Shown: positions 42,635 through 50,925 of the stretch, in pieces
Layout: every line of letters starts with the position of its first letter
Numbering within the stretch: position 1 is the stretch's first letter
NCBI GenBank assembly: GCA_024642005.1
Contig: JAHECA010000016.1
Coordinates: 1 to 64,000 of the forward strand
Source of the DNA: Robiginitalea sp.
GTDB taxonomy: Bacteria > Bacteroidota > Bacteroidia > Flavobacteriales > Flavobacteriaceae
Direction: 5' to 3'
DNA: 64,000 bases
Made by a program: the position numbers and the translations under genes
The notes under the pieces: model-generated
What the model was told of the DNA's origin: nothing
Databases searched by the model: none
What the model saw: only the letters and a program-made list of their open reading frames with translations

Positions 42635-43876
42635 TTGAATTTAGAGTTGTACATCGCTAAGCGGCTTATAGGCGGCAGGGAACATAAAAGTAGCATTTCC
42701 GCGCCAATCATTAAAATTGCCATTGCCGCCATCGCCATCGGCCTGCTGATGATGCTGGTGGCCCTGGCCACTGGGGTGGGCCTGCGCCACAAGATACGCG
42801 AAAAGGTAGCGGCCTTCAACGGCCACATCCAGATCTACAACTACGACAACAACGTGTCGCAGGTATCGGTAATCCCGGTATCGAAAGACCAGGACTTTTA
42901 CCCCGATTTCACGCTTACAGACGGGGTGCGCCACATCCAGGCGGTGGCCACCAAGGCGGGCATCATCCGCACTGAAGACACCTTTGAGGGCATCATCGAC
43001 AAGGGGGTGGGCCCCGATTACGACTGGAGCGCCTTCCAGGACTTCCTCGTGGCCGGCAGGCTGCCCGATTTCAGCGGGGAACTCGGCACAGAGGCCCTTA
43101 TTTCGCGCATCCTGGCAGAACGCCTGCAACTCGGGGTAGACAGCACCTTCAACGCCTATTTCCTGAAAGACGAAGACCCGTCGCGCGTACCCAACCGGCG
43201 CCGCTTTACCATTACAGGCATCTACGAAAGCGGTTTTGAGGAATTCGACGGCACTTATGTCTTCACCGACATCCGGCATATACAACGCATGAACGGCTGG
43301 GACGAAAACCAGGTCGGGAATTTTGAGATCTTTCTGGACGATTTTGACCAGATCGGGCCCAAGAGCGCCGAGATCTACAGCAAAACCCTGTCGAACCTCG
43401 ACACCCAGACCATACAGAACAAATACTACCCCATTTTTGAATGGATCGGGCTGTTCGACTTCAACATAGCCCTGATCATAGGCATCATGATTCTGGTGGG
43501 GGGCATCAATATGATTACCGCCCTGCTGGTGCTCATTTTGGAGCGCACCCCCATGATCGGGATTTTAAAGGCCCTGGGGGCCAATAACTGGAGCATCCGC
43601 AAGGTGTTCCTGTACAATGCTGCCTACCTGATCGGCATTGGCTTGCTCTGGGGAAATGTCCTTGGGCTGGGCCTGCTCGCCCTGCAGCACAAATACCGCT
43701 TTCTGAAGTTCCCGAACCCCGAAGAATACTACATCGACTACATTCCGGTGTATATGGACCTGCCCACCCTGCTGCTGCTGAACGCCGGGGTGTTGCTGCT
43801 CTGTCTGCTCATGCTGCTGCTGCCTTCGCACATCATCACCCGCATTAGCCCCGTGCGGGCCATCCAATTTAAATAA
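42635..43876 (+). CDS. ABC-transporter permease, LolC/E-FtsX type
   Basis: The 413-residue protein has the LolC/E architecture: an N-terminal helix after KSSISAPIIKIAIAAIAI, a large periplasmic domain, and three C-terminal helices beginning with FNIALIIGIMILVGGINM and including TPMIGILKALGANNWSIRKV, the FtsX signature for coupling to an ATPase. It probably releases lipoproteins from the inner membrane, with a LolD ATPase encoded elsewhere. The start is a TTG at 42635, supported by the close match of MNLELYIAKRLIGG to homologue starts. GAGAGGGG directly before it may serve as a ribosome-binding site. Confidence 0.9.
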   Translation: MNLELYIAKRLIGGREHKSSISAPIIKIAIAAIAIGLLMMLVALATGVGLRHKIREKVAAFNGHIQIYNYDNNVSQVSVIPVSKDQDFYPDFTLTDGVRHIQAVATKAGIIRTEDTFEGIIDKGVGPDYDWSAFQDFLVAGRLPDFSGELGTEALISRILAERLQLGVDSTFNAYFLKDEDPSRVPNRRRFTITGIYESGFEEFDGTYVFTDIRHIQRMNGWDENQVGNFEIFLDDFDQIGPKSAEIYSKTLSNLDTQTIQNKYYPIFEWIGLFDFNIALIIGIMILVGGINMITALLVLILERTPMIGILKALGANNWSIRKVFLYNAAYLIGIGLLWGNVLGLGLLALQHKYRFLKFPNPEEYYIDYIPVYMDLPTLLLLNAGVLLLCLLMLLLPSHIITRISPVRAIQFK

Positions 43877-43910
43877 CGGCCCCTGGGGCCCCCACCAAAA
43901 GCCCGATACC

Positions 43911-45209
43911 ATGAAAAAACTATTCCTGCTCCTGATAAGCCTCGGCATCTGGTTGCCGACGGGCGCACAGGGCCTTTCCCGCACCGAACGGAAGCTGGTA
44001 GCCTCCGTGTCGCGCAATGCCCCGGAATCGATCGATTTCCTGGAAAAGGTGGTCAACATCAACAGCGGTACCCTGAACCTCGAAGGCGTGCGGCAGGTCG
44101 GCAGTGCATTCGGAGAAGCCTTTGGCAATCTCGGCTTTGCCGTGCGCTGGATCGATATGCCCGATTCGCTGAACCGGGCGGGCCACCTCTTTGCCGAAAC
44201 CCAGGGGAAGCGTGGCAAGCGCCTGCTCCTTATCGGCCATCTCGACACCGTTTTTGAAGAGAACAGCCCGGTACAGCGGTTCGAACGGGTAAACGATAGC
44301 CTGGCCCATGCCCCGGGCGGCAACGACATGAAAGGGGGCGATGTAATCGTGCTCTACGCCCTGAAGGCCCTGCACGAAAATGGGCTGCTCGACGATACGC
44401 AAATAATAGTGGCCTTTACGGGCGACGAGGAAAGCACGGGCGAGCCGCTGGAAGTGAGCCGCCGCGACCTGCTGGAAGCCGCCCGCCGCAGCGATTTGGC
44501 CCTCGGTTTTGAAACGGCCACCTCGTTTAACGAGGCTACCGTGGCCCGGAGGGGCGCTTCGGGCTGGGAAGTGGACGTGGAAGGGGTTCGGGCCCACTCT
44601 TCGGGAATTTTCAGCGAACGTACCGGGGCCGGGGCAATCTTTGAGCTCGGCCGCATCCTCAACGATTTTTACGAGGAAGTGAAAGGGGAGGAGTACCTCA
44701 CTTTCAACCCCGGCATCCTCATGGGGGGCACCTTCGTGAAATACGATCCCACCACCGGTTCGGGGGAGGTCTTCGGCAAGGATAATGTAGTGGCCCAGAC
44801 CGCCAGTGTAAAGGGCGGGCTTCGTTTTATTTCTGAGGAGCAGAAAGAATCGGCCCGGGCGCGCATGCGCGAAATCGTGGGCCGGAACCTGCCCCGGACT
44901 TCTGCCCGGATAAGCTTTTCGGATGCCTACCCGGCCATGCCGCCGACCCCCGGCAACCTGGCCTTGCTGGAAGCGCTCAGCCAGGTGAGCCAGGACCTCG
45001 GGCACGGGCCCGTAACGGGATACGACCCCGGCAGGAGGGGGGCTGCCGATGTTTCCTTTGTGGCGCCTTATATCGCCTGCCTCGACGGGCTGGGCAGCAT
45101 GGGCTCCGGGGCGCACACCCCTCAGGAAACGGTAAACCTGAAAACCTTTGAAGCGCTTACCCAGCGTACCGCCCTGCTCATTTACCGGCTCACCCGAGAA
45201 GCCCGATGA
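43911..45209 (+). CDS. M20-family metallopeptidase (carboxypeptidase-G2-like)
   Basis: The 432-residue enzyme has a signal peptide (LFLLLISLGIWLPTGAQG) and the M20 metal and catalytic set: His-Asp in LLIGHLDTVF, Asp in GGNDMKGG, Glu-Glu in FTGDEESTGEP, Asp/Glu in LGFETATSF and a final His in GSGAHTPQETV. The dimerisation domain occupies about 215-330. It should cleave C-terminal residues from a peptide or an acylated amino acid in the periplasm. It ends by overlapping the aldose-epimerase start by 4 bases (ATGA). Confidence 0.9.
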   Translation: MKKLFLLLISLGIWLPTGAQGLSRTERKLVASVSRNAPESIDFLEKVVNINSGTLNLEGVRQVGSAFGEAFGNLGFAVRWIDMPDSLNRAGHLFAETQGKRGKRLLLIGHLDTVFEENSPVQRFERVNDSLAHAPGGNDMKGGDVIVLYALKALHENGLLDDTQIIVAFTGDEESTGEPLEVSRRDLLEAARRSDLALGFETATSFNEATVARRGASGWEVDVEGVRAHSSGIFSERTGAGAIFELGRILNDFYEEVKGEEYLTFNPGILMGGTFVKYDPTTGSGEVFGKDNVVAQTASVKGGLRFISEEQKESARARMREIVGRNLPRTSARISFSDAYPAMPPTPGNLALLEALSQVSQDLGHGPVTGYDPGRRGAADVSFVAPYIACLDGLGSMGSGAHTPQETVNLKTFEALTQRTALLIYRLTREAR

Positions 45210-46009
45210 TGAATGCCGAGATGCACCTCCCCGTTGTTTTGACCGGTGATGGCCTGCGGGCGGAGATCCGGGGCGGCGAACTGGTTTCCTTTTGCCAGGG
45301 CAGCTGCGAATTCATGCACGCCCCCGACCAGCCCGGCTGGGGTCATGCCGATACTGAGATGTTCCCGGTAGTTGGGCCAACGGCAGAAACCGGATACCGT
45401 GTACAGGTGCCCCGGGGCAATGCCATTCAAGACCAGCATGGCCTGCTGCGCGAACTGGCCTACGAGCTGGTTTCAGCTACCGATTCAACGGCCGTTTTGG
45501 CCAAGACCTATGAGGCCGGCACCCCGGTCGCCAATTCCAAATATCCACAACGCTCTACTGCCCGCTGGCTGGTGTGGCCCTATTCGTTCCGCTTTGAAAA
45601 GCGCATTCAGGTCCTGCCCGATTCGCTTGAAGTTTCATTCGAGGTTGCCGGAGGCTCCGACATGCCTTTCATGCTCGGTTACCACCCGGCCTTTAAGTTG
45701 CAGACCGGACAGGCGCGCATTTCGGGTTGCGGCCGCACGGTTTCCATAGAGCAGGTTTTGGCGGCGGGCGACCGCGCCTATGAAATGCCGGGGTGTGAAA
45801 CCCTTGTACTGGAAGACACCCGCCGCCTGGAGCTTACCAGCCGGGGCTTTGGCCACTTCATGCTCTGGTCGCCCGACCCGGGTATGGTTTGCATCGAGCC
45901 GATCACCTACTACCCCTACAGCCGGCCCCAGGCCGAAATGCACGAGGGGTTTGACTACCTGGAGCGGGAAGCGCGGCGCTTTTCGCTTACCCTGAAGCCT
46001 TTGACCTGA
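45206..46009 (+). CDS. Aldose-1-epimerase-family protein
   Basis: The 267-residue protein matches the aldose-1-epimerase fold, with the catalytic His in LGYHPAFKL and Glu in MVCIEPITYYP. It interconverts alpha and beta anomers of a sugar, probably in the cytoplasm since there is no signal peptide. The first ATG (45206) overlaps the stop of the M20 peptidase, and a second ATG follows directly at 45209. Coupling to the peptidase is likely; a shared function is not obvious. Confidence 0.88.
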   Translation: MMNAEMHLPVVLTGDGLRAEIRGGELVSFCQGSCEFMHAPDQPGWGHADTEMFPVVGPTAETGYRVQVPRGNAIQDQHGLLRELAYELVSATDSTAVLAKTYEAGTPVANSKYPQRSTARWLVWPYSFRFEKRIQVLPDSLEVSFEVAGGSDMPFMLGYHPAFKLQTGQARISGCGRTVSIEQVLAAGDRAYEMPGCETLVLEDTRRLELTSRGFGHFMLWSPDPGMVCIEPITYYPYSRPQAEMHEGFDYLEREARRFSLTLKPLT

Positions 46010-46027
46010 AATTGCCCCTACTGTAAC

Positions 46028-46066
46028 ATTCCGGTGCACGGGGTGTCCTTACCCTATAACCGGAAT
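46028..46066. other. Nested inverted repeats before the gene at 46071
   Basis: Outer arms ATTCCGG (46028-46034) and CCGGAAT (46060-46066) enclose a second pair, GGGT (46041-46044) and ACCC (46051-46054). The block ends 4 bases before the ATG at 46071 and starts 18 bases after the aldose-epimerase stop, so it may be a leader structure or an intercistronic hairpin. The arms resemble those at 14578-14608. Confidence 0.45.
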
Positions 46067-46070
46067 TTCC

Positions 46071-46982
46071 ATGACTGCTATTCGAACCATCCTGATTGTA
46101 TTGTTGATTATTGCCGCAGGCGAGGCCCGCAGCCAAACCGAAGGCCCCCTCGACGGGGTACAGCTCGGCATGGACGAGGCAGCCGTGCAGGCCGTTTTAT
46201 CGGCCCAGGGCCTGCAGGCCGAAACCTTTGAGCCTGAGACGGTCTCCTTTCCACTGGCAGGGGAGTCAGAAATCCATTGGGTAGTGCGTTCCTTTCGCAC
46301 CGCCGGGCATACGCTGGAGTACCTGGCCCTGACCTTTGCTGATAACCGCCTGGTGTTCATCCAGGCCAAAGGGGGAGTGATGAGCCTTTTGGAGGCCCAT
46401 CCCAGGGTCAGCTTTAATTCGTATGACGCCTACCGTTTTTACGAGGATTGGTCACTGGTGGCCCGCCCGGATACCGACCGCTTCTGGCAATTGACCCCGG
46501 AAGGCATGCACCTGAACTTGTTCGCCTGGGAACACCCTATGTTGGCCGGTACTGCCTGGCCCGCGTATGCCAACCGGGTGGAGATTCCTGAATACCTCGA
46601 GATGGGAGCACCTCTGGAGCGGCTGGAACCCCTGATGGAGGTTGCCTCCACCTTTATCATCCGGGAAACGCTGGACGGGAGTGACCCCAATGCCCAATTG
46701 CAGTTGAATTGTTACGGAATCCCCTATGCGGGCTTTGCCAGGAAAGCAGAGGCGCGCTTTGGCGATGGCCGCCTCAACGTGGTCTGGATACTGACCGCCA
46801 AAGCCGAGGAAGGACGGATCCGGCAGCAGCTCCGGGCGGCTTACGGGCAGCCGGTGTTTGTTTCCGAGGCTTGGGAAGCCTATCAAAACTGGCAGGTCTT
46901 TCTCAGAAAAGACAAGCCTGAAGTGCTTTTCCTCACTGCAGCACTCGGACAACATTACAAAAAGGAGTATTTCGGGCAGTAA
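46071..46982 (+). CDS. Secreted protein of unknown function (303 aa)
   Basis: The signal peptide is IRTILIVLLIIAAGEARSQ. The rest has two similar halves in feel: the first begins LDGVQLGMDEAAVQAVLSAQ (a motif seen in proteins with a repeated GxxxxxVxxxLG unit), the second LPSSLERLEPLMEVASTFII. Several Trp-containing strands follow. I do not recognise a named family. It lies 61 bases downstream of the aldose-epimerase gene across the nested inverted repeats. Confidence 0.65.
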   Translation: MTAIRTILIVLLIIAAGEARSQTEGPLDGVQLGMDEAAVQAVLSAQGLQAETFEPETVSFPLAGESEIHWVVRSFRTAGHTLEYLALTFADNRLVFIQAKGGVMSLLEAHPRVSFNSYDAYRFYEDWSLVARPDTDRFWQLTPEGMHLNLFAWEHPMLAGTAWPAYANRVEIPEYLEMGAPLERLEPLMEVASTFIIRETLDGSDPNAQLQLNCYGIPYAGFARKAEARFGDGRLNVVWILTAKAEEGRIRQQLRAAYGQPVFVSEAWEAYQNWQVFLRKDKPEVLFLTAALGQHYKKEYFGQ

Positions 46983-47110
46983 GGGTTTTTTCAACCCTGC
47001 TGCCGGGGGTTGGATTGGCAGGTTGCCAAACCCGCCTGTTGATAAATTTTTGGCAGGACTGGGGGGCTTTCTGATTTGACTGCTATCTTTAAGGGGAAGC
47101 AAATCGACAA

Positions 47111-47293
47111 ATGTTTAAGAATTTTCTCAACCGACTGGGCTGGATGAACGCCCTGATGCTCGTGGTGGTCTTCTCCATCATCGTGGTAGCCGAAACCCGA
47201 TACCTGCAGGGGCACGTGCAGGAAGCCATCTTCATCGGACTTTGGGCACCGACCCTTCTCGGCCTGATGAATTACTTTAAATTCAAACAGTAG
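47111..47293 (+). CDS. Tiny membrane protein (60 aa)
   Basis: The 60 residues contain two hydrophobic stretches (LMLVVVFSIIVVA and AIFIGLWAPTLLGLM). The gene is followed after 2 bases by another tiny membrane gene. A near-consensus -7 box TATCTTTA lies at 47084-47091, 20 bases upstream. No family is recognised. Small paired membrane proteins of this size often stabilise larger complexes, but no partner is visible. Confidence 0.65.
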   Translation: MFKNFLNRLGWMNALMLVVVFSIIVVAETRYLQGHVQEAIFIGLWAPTLLGLMNYFKFKQ

Positions 47294-47295
47294 CC

Positions 47296-47394
47296 ATGGG
47301 AATCGTGCTCGCCTATTCCATTTTTGTCGGCCTGGTGTTTGTGATCTGGCTGCTCTACGTGATCAAACAGTACAACAAGCTCGACAAATCCTGA
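47296..47394 (+). CDS. Tiny membrane protein (32 aa)
   Basis: A complete short reading frame of 33 codons, beginning MGIVLAYSIFVGLVFVIWLL and ending in YNKLDKS. It is one membrane helix with a short basic tail, as in small single-span proteins. It starts 2 bases after the preceding gene's TAG, and its own TGA lies 24 bases before the convergent exonuclease gene, so spacing and composition support it. The function is unknown. Confidence 0.55.
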   Translation: MGIVLAYSIFVGLVFVIWLLYVIKQYNKLDKS

Positions 47395-47418
47395 AGGGCC
47401 CTGCGGTAAGGTACTGGC

Positions 47419-48792
47419 TCATTCTACCCTAATCCGCCTGGCACGGCCCGGGTGCTTGAGGAGGTAAGCCTCCAGAATACGGTCGGTTTCCGGATAGCGC
47501 GGCTGGGGCTCGATAACCGCCTCCAGGTCGGGCAGGCCGTCGAGGCTGCGATCGCGGTCTACAAAACCATACCCCCGGAATATCCCGTCTTCGATCCAGA
47601 TAATGCCCTGTTCTTCAGCATTCCTGCCCTTTTCTCCGATAATCAGGTGTTCGCCAGAGGGCTGCAGGCTGTGCAGGGCGTCGGCTACCCTGGCATTGTA
47701 GGCGGCCAAAGGCTCCTCGCCCCGGCAGATCCCCTGGCAAACCGGCACCCTGAAATGGCCGCAACGCTCTACCCCTTCCTGCAGGTGGCAGTATTTGGCG
47801 CAGAGCTGGTATTCGGTACAGAGGTGTTCCAGGAAGAGGCGGGCGTCGGCCTGGCTGTAAAAGACGCGCGCGGCCTGCTGCCCTTTTCGCAGCCGGTTGA
47901 TGGCCAGGTGCGCAATGCCATCGCGGTCGTGGTAAAGGAATAGCCCGTAAGCCGGGCGCGTGTTTTTCTGGGCCTGGTTAAAGGGCGGGAAATGCCGCTT
48001 GATCGCCACGGCTTCCATGAGCAGGGCCAGCAGGTCGGAACCCGACAGTTCGAAGTCGATTTCGGAGGTGGCCCTGCAGAGCTGGCGCTCCTTCTCAGCA
48101 GTATCGTAAAAATGCCCGAGCACCCTTTTGCGCAGGTTGATGGCCTTGCCCACGTAGAGGATTGCGCCCCCCTGGTCTTTAAAATAATAGATGCCCGGGG
48201 CTTCGGGCAGGCGCTGGAAGGAGGCGCGCGGCAGTCCGGGCGGGAGGGTTCCCTCCTGGGAGCGGGCATTCAGGAAGGACCGCACGATTTCGCCCCCTTG
48301 CGGATGGCGCAGGATGCGCTGCAAAAGCAGGGCCGTGGCATGGGCATCTCCGGAGGCCCTGTGCCGGTCGCGCAGCGGGATTTCCAGGCTGCTGCAGAGC
48401 TTACCGAGGCTGTACGAGCGCAGACCCGGGAAGACCTTGCGGGAGAGCCGGACCGTGCAGAGCTTTTTGCGCTGGAAGACCTGCCCGGTACGGGCGAACT
48501 CTTCCCGGACTATGGGGTAGTCAAAATTCACGGAATGGGCCACAAATACCCGGCCTTCGCAGAAAGCAGCGATCTGTGGGGCGAGGGCCTCAAAGGTGGG
48601 CGCCCGCCTGACCATGGCGGTCGTAATACCGGTAAGCCCGGTGATGAAGGCCGGAATTTCGCACCCGGGGTTCACCAGGCTGCTGAACGAATCGGTGATC
48701 TGGTCGCCGTCGATATTATACAGGGCGATTTCGGTGATCCGGTTGCCCTGGATTCCGTTGCCGGTGGTCTCTATGTCTACGACGGTGTACAT
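47419..48792 (-). CDS. DEDDh exonuclease fused to a GIY-YIG (UvrC-like) domain
   Basis: The 457-residue protein has an N-terminal DnaQ-type exonuclease (about 1-165): Asp-Glu in VVDIETTGN, Asp in HSVNFDYPIV, and His/Asp in HRASGDAHAT. Next comes a GIY-YIG domain, with PGIYYFKDQGGAILYVGKA and KRVLGHFYDTAE, followed by a UvrC-like region with Cys-rich QLCAKYCHLQEGVERCGHF. Such fusions of an exonuclease with a UvrC-like endonuclease half act in DNA repair. The gene is on the minus strand, divergent from the ATP-grasp gene. Confidence 0.88.
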   Translation of the reverse strand: MYTVVDIETTGNGIQGNRITEIALYNIDGDQITDSFSSLVNPGCEIPAFITGLTGITTAMVRRAPTFEALAPQIAAFCEGRVFVAHSVNFDYPIVREEFARTGQVFQRKKLCTVRLSRKVFPGLRSYSLGKLCSSLEIPLRDRHRASGDAHATALLLQRILRHPQGGEIVRSFLNARSQEGTLPPGLPRASFQRLPEAPGIYYFKDQGGAILYVGKAINLRKRVLGHFYDTAEKERQLCRATSEIDFELSGSDLLALLMEAVAIKRHFPPFNQAQKNTRPAYGLFLYHDRDGIAHLAINRLRKGQQAARVFYSQADARLFLEHLCTEYQLCAKYCHLQEGVERCGHFRVPVCQGICRGEEPLAAYNARVADALHSLQPSGEHLIIGEKGRNAEEQGIIWIEDGIFRGYGFVDRDRSLDGLPDLEAVIEPQPRYPETDRILEAYLLKHPGRARRIRVE

Positions 48793-49132
48793 ACAGTCTT
48801 TGGAAGCGGGGTTTAAAAATACGATTTCGCCCTGGAAAACCCACCGCGGGGCTTTCTCAAAAAATGAGAAAGATCAGTGGGCGGAATCATTTTTTTAATT
48901 TCCTTTGTTGAGAAATTCACAGCGTCGGAACCCTTGTTCCGGACCATGACTACCGAAATGTTATTCGGGTGCCCCCCCGCCGGGAAATCGCGGAGTGGGC
49001 TGCCGTCCAGGCGGACGGGCCGATTCCAAACTCCTGATTTCCCCGTTGGCCTCGATACCCGGCCCTTTCGAGAATTACCCCCGATCGACACTCAGCAGCA
49101 TCTGAGAGACTTAACTGCCAAAGATTCTGGCT
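48793..49132. other. 340-base non-coding stretch before the ATP-grasp gene
   Basis: The region separates the exonuclease gene (minus) from the ATP-grasp gene (plus). Its main feature is the hairpin at 48840-48896. Two short frames in it lack signal or family features and are not called. The 3' half has no recognised promoter box. Confidence 0.6.
48840..48896 (+). promoter_or_regulatory. Compound hairpin with T7 tail upstream of the ATP-grasp gene
   Basis: The inner stem CTTTCTC (48852-48858) / GAGAAAG (48866-48872) and the outer stem CCCAC (48840-48844) / GTGGG (48877-48881) are followed by ATCATTTTTTTAATT. On the plus strand, the T run fits a terminator or attenuator. No plus-strand gene ends here, so an attenuator in the leader of the gene at 49133 is the likelier reading. 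Confidence 0.45.
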
Positions 49133-50434
49133 ATGCAGAACGATAAAAAAAATGAGAACCGCAGGAAAATCCTGTTAGTGTCCCGTTGGGGCGAAAGCCT
49201 CGACATCGCCCTGGCTATGAAGGAAGAAGGGCACAAGGTGAAATTTCACATCGAGAACCGGTACTGCAAAGAGATCGGCACGGGCTTCGTTCCCAAGGTC
49301 GGCAACTGGAAAAAACACATAGACTGGGCCGACCTGATTGTGTTCGACTACACCGGCTTCGGGGCCGATGCCGACCGCCTGAAGGCTGCCGGCAAGCTTG
49401 TCTTCGGAGGAACCGCCTATACCGATGCCCTGGAGCTCGACCGGAATTTCGGGTCAGACGAGCTGCGCAAGCACAAGATCAATACCATCCAATCGTGGGA
49501 ATTCCATTCCTTCCAGGAGGCGATCTCCTTTGTAGAGGCCAACCCGAATGCCTATGTGATCAAGCCGTCGGGTGAAACCCAGGAGTTCAAGCAATTGCTC
49601 TTTGTGGGTAAAGACGACCAGGGGCAGGACGTGATCAGGCTGCTTAAGGCCTATGAGAAATCCTGGGGTGAAGATTTTGGGAATTTCCAGCTGCAGCGAC
49701 GTGTGAAGGGCGTGGAAATCTCCATTTCGGCCTTCTTCAACGGCAAGCGCTTCGTGCGCCCCTACAATATCACCTTCGAACACAAGAAGCTCTTCCCGAA
49801 AGAGGTGGGTGTTTCTACCGGAGAAATGGGGTCTTCCATGTTCTGGACCCATGATTCCCCTTTGTTCGACCGCACGCTAAAAAAGTTTGAGGCCACCCTG
49901 GCCGAGCACAAACTGCACGGCCATATCGACCTGAACTGCATCGTGAACGGCAATGGCATTTACCCGCTCGAATTCACCTCCCGGTTCGGGTATCCGCAGG
50001 TGATGATACAGCGCGCAGGCCTGCTGGAGCCTATCGGGGAACTGTTCTATGGCATCGCTTCCGGTACCAAAGAGAGCTTCCAGACGCGGAAAGGATTCCA
50101 GGTGGGGGCTTTTATTGCCGTACCCCCTTTTCCTTACGACGACAAAAAAACCTTTGAGTTGTTTTCCAAGGATGCCGTGGTCGTAGTTCCCAAGAACATG
50201 ACCGAGGGCGTCCACCCCATGCACCTGAAACAGATCAAGGGACAATGGCTCATTACCGGAGATACCGGTCTTGCGGTGCTGATAACCGGCACGGGTTTAA
50301 CCATGAAGGACGCCCAGCGCATCATGTATAACCGTATTTCGAACATCATTGTCAACAACGGGTATTACCGTACCGACATCGGCGACCGCTGGCGCGACGA
50401 TTCCGACAGGCTTTGGTCGTGGGGCTATTTATAA
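49133..50434 (+). CDS. PurD-like ATP-grasp protein of unknown function
   Basis: The 433-residue protein has the size and ATP-grasp blocks of glycinamide ribonucleotide synthetase: AYVIKPSGE, VKGVEISISAFFNGK, and PLEFTSRFGYPQ, matching PurD EFNxRFGDPE but with Thr in place of the Mg-binding Asn. The C-terminal YRTDIGDRW recalls the PurD C-domain. The N-terminal GxGGREHA loop of true PurD is missing (RKILLVSRWGESLDIALAM instead). It is therefore probably a related ligase for another carboxylate/amine pair. A GNAT gene follows 4 bases later, suggesting one pathway. Confidence 0.8.
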   Translation: MQNDKKNENRRKILLVSRWGESLDIALAMKEEGHKVKFHIENRYCKEIGTGFVPKVGNWKKHIDWADLIVFDYTGFGADADRLKAAGKLVFGGTAYTDALELDRNFGSDELRKHKINTIQSWEFHSFQEAISFVEANPNAYVIKPSGETQEFKQLLFVGKDDQGQDVIRLLKAYEKSWGEDFGNFQLQRRVKGVEISISAFFNGKRFVRPYNITFEHKKLFPKEVGVSTGEMGSSMFWTHDSPLFDRTLKKFEATLAEHKLHGHIDLNCIVNGNGIYPLEFTSRFGYPQVMIQRAGLLEPIGELFYGIASGTKESFQTRKGFQVGAFIAVPPFPYDDKKTFELFSKDAVVVVPKNMTEGVHPMHLKQIKGQWLITGDTGLAVLITGTGLTMKDAQRIMYNRISNIIVNNGYYRTDIGDRWRDDSDRLWSWGYL

Positions 50435-50438
50435 AAAG

Positions 50439-50909
50439 ATGATACGCAGTGCTTTAAAACTGGTAGACAGTACCAAAGAGCCCGAAAAGCTCTTCCGGGA
50501 ACTCCCCCCTGCCTGGAGGAAGGAAGCCCGCGCGGTCTGGCCGCAGGTGGCCGGGGCCTCCCGTGTTTTTATCCTGGAGGAAGGCGATTCGTTCCGGGGG
50601 GGCGGCATCGTTAGCCAGGCCCTTTTCCCCGACATGAAGGCCTTTGAGGAAGACGCCCGCAAGTGGTATGACCAGAATTACTACTATATCGGCTTTCTCT
50701 ACGTGCCGGCTAAATTCCGTTCGCACGGCTACGGCTCAGTTTGGCTGCAGCAAATACGCACCGCTTTGCCAGCCCGGGGGTTTTGGCTGAGCATTGAAAA
50801 GATCGGCCTGCTCAAATTCTACGCACGCCTGGGCTTCCACCTCGAACGCATCGTGCGCGAGGGCGGGCATACCGAATGGCTGCTGGTGAGTCCCCGGGAA
50901 GACTGGTAG
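50439..50909 (+). CDS. GNAT N-acyltransferase coupled to ATP-grasp gene
   Basis: The 156-residue protein has the GNAT core: FLYVPAKFRSHGYGSVWLQQI with the R-S-H-G-Y-G loop near residue 88 and LLKFYARLGFHLERI near the end. The start at 50439 lies 4 bases after the ATP-grasp stop, so the pair is probably co-translated. The combination of a carboxylate-amine ligase and an acyltransferase would fit synthesis of a small acylated peptide or amino-acid conjugate. This is an inference from adjacency only. Confidence 0.8.
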   Translation: MIRSALKLVDSTKEPEKLFRELPPAWRKEARAVWPQVAGASRVFILEEGDSFRGGGIVSQALFPDMKAFEEDARKWYDQNYYYIGFLYVPAKFRSHGYGSVWLQQIRTALPARGFWLSIEKIGLLKFYARLGFHLERIVREGGHTEWLLVSPREDW

Positions 50910-50925
50910 GCTGTGGCTGATTAGA

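Noticed and set aside
48813-49146. Short frames on both strands before the ATP-grasp gene
   Set aside because: Both overlap the hairpin with T tail, have low-complexity composition and no family features.
49133-50434. Assignment of this gene as purD
   Set aside because: The N-terminal substrate loop of PurD is missing and the Mg-binding Asn is replaced by Thr, so only an ATP-grasp relation is kept.
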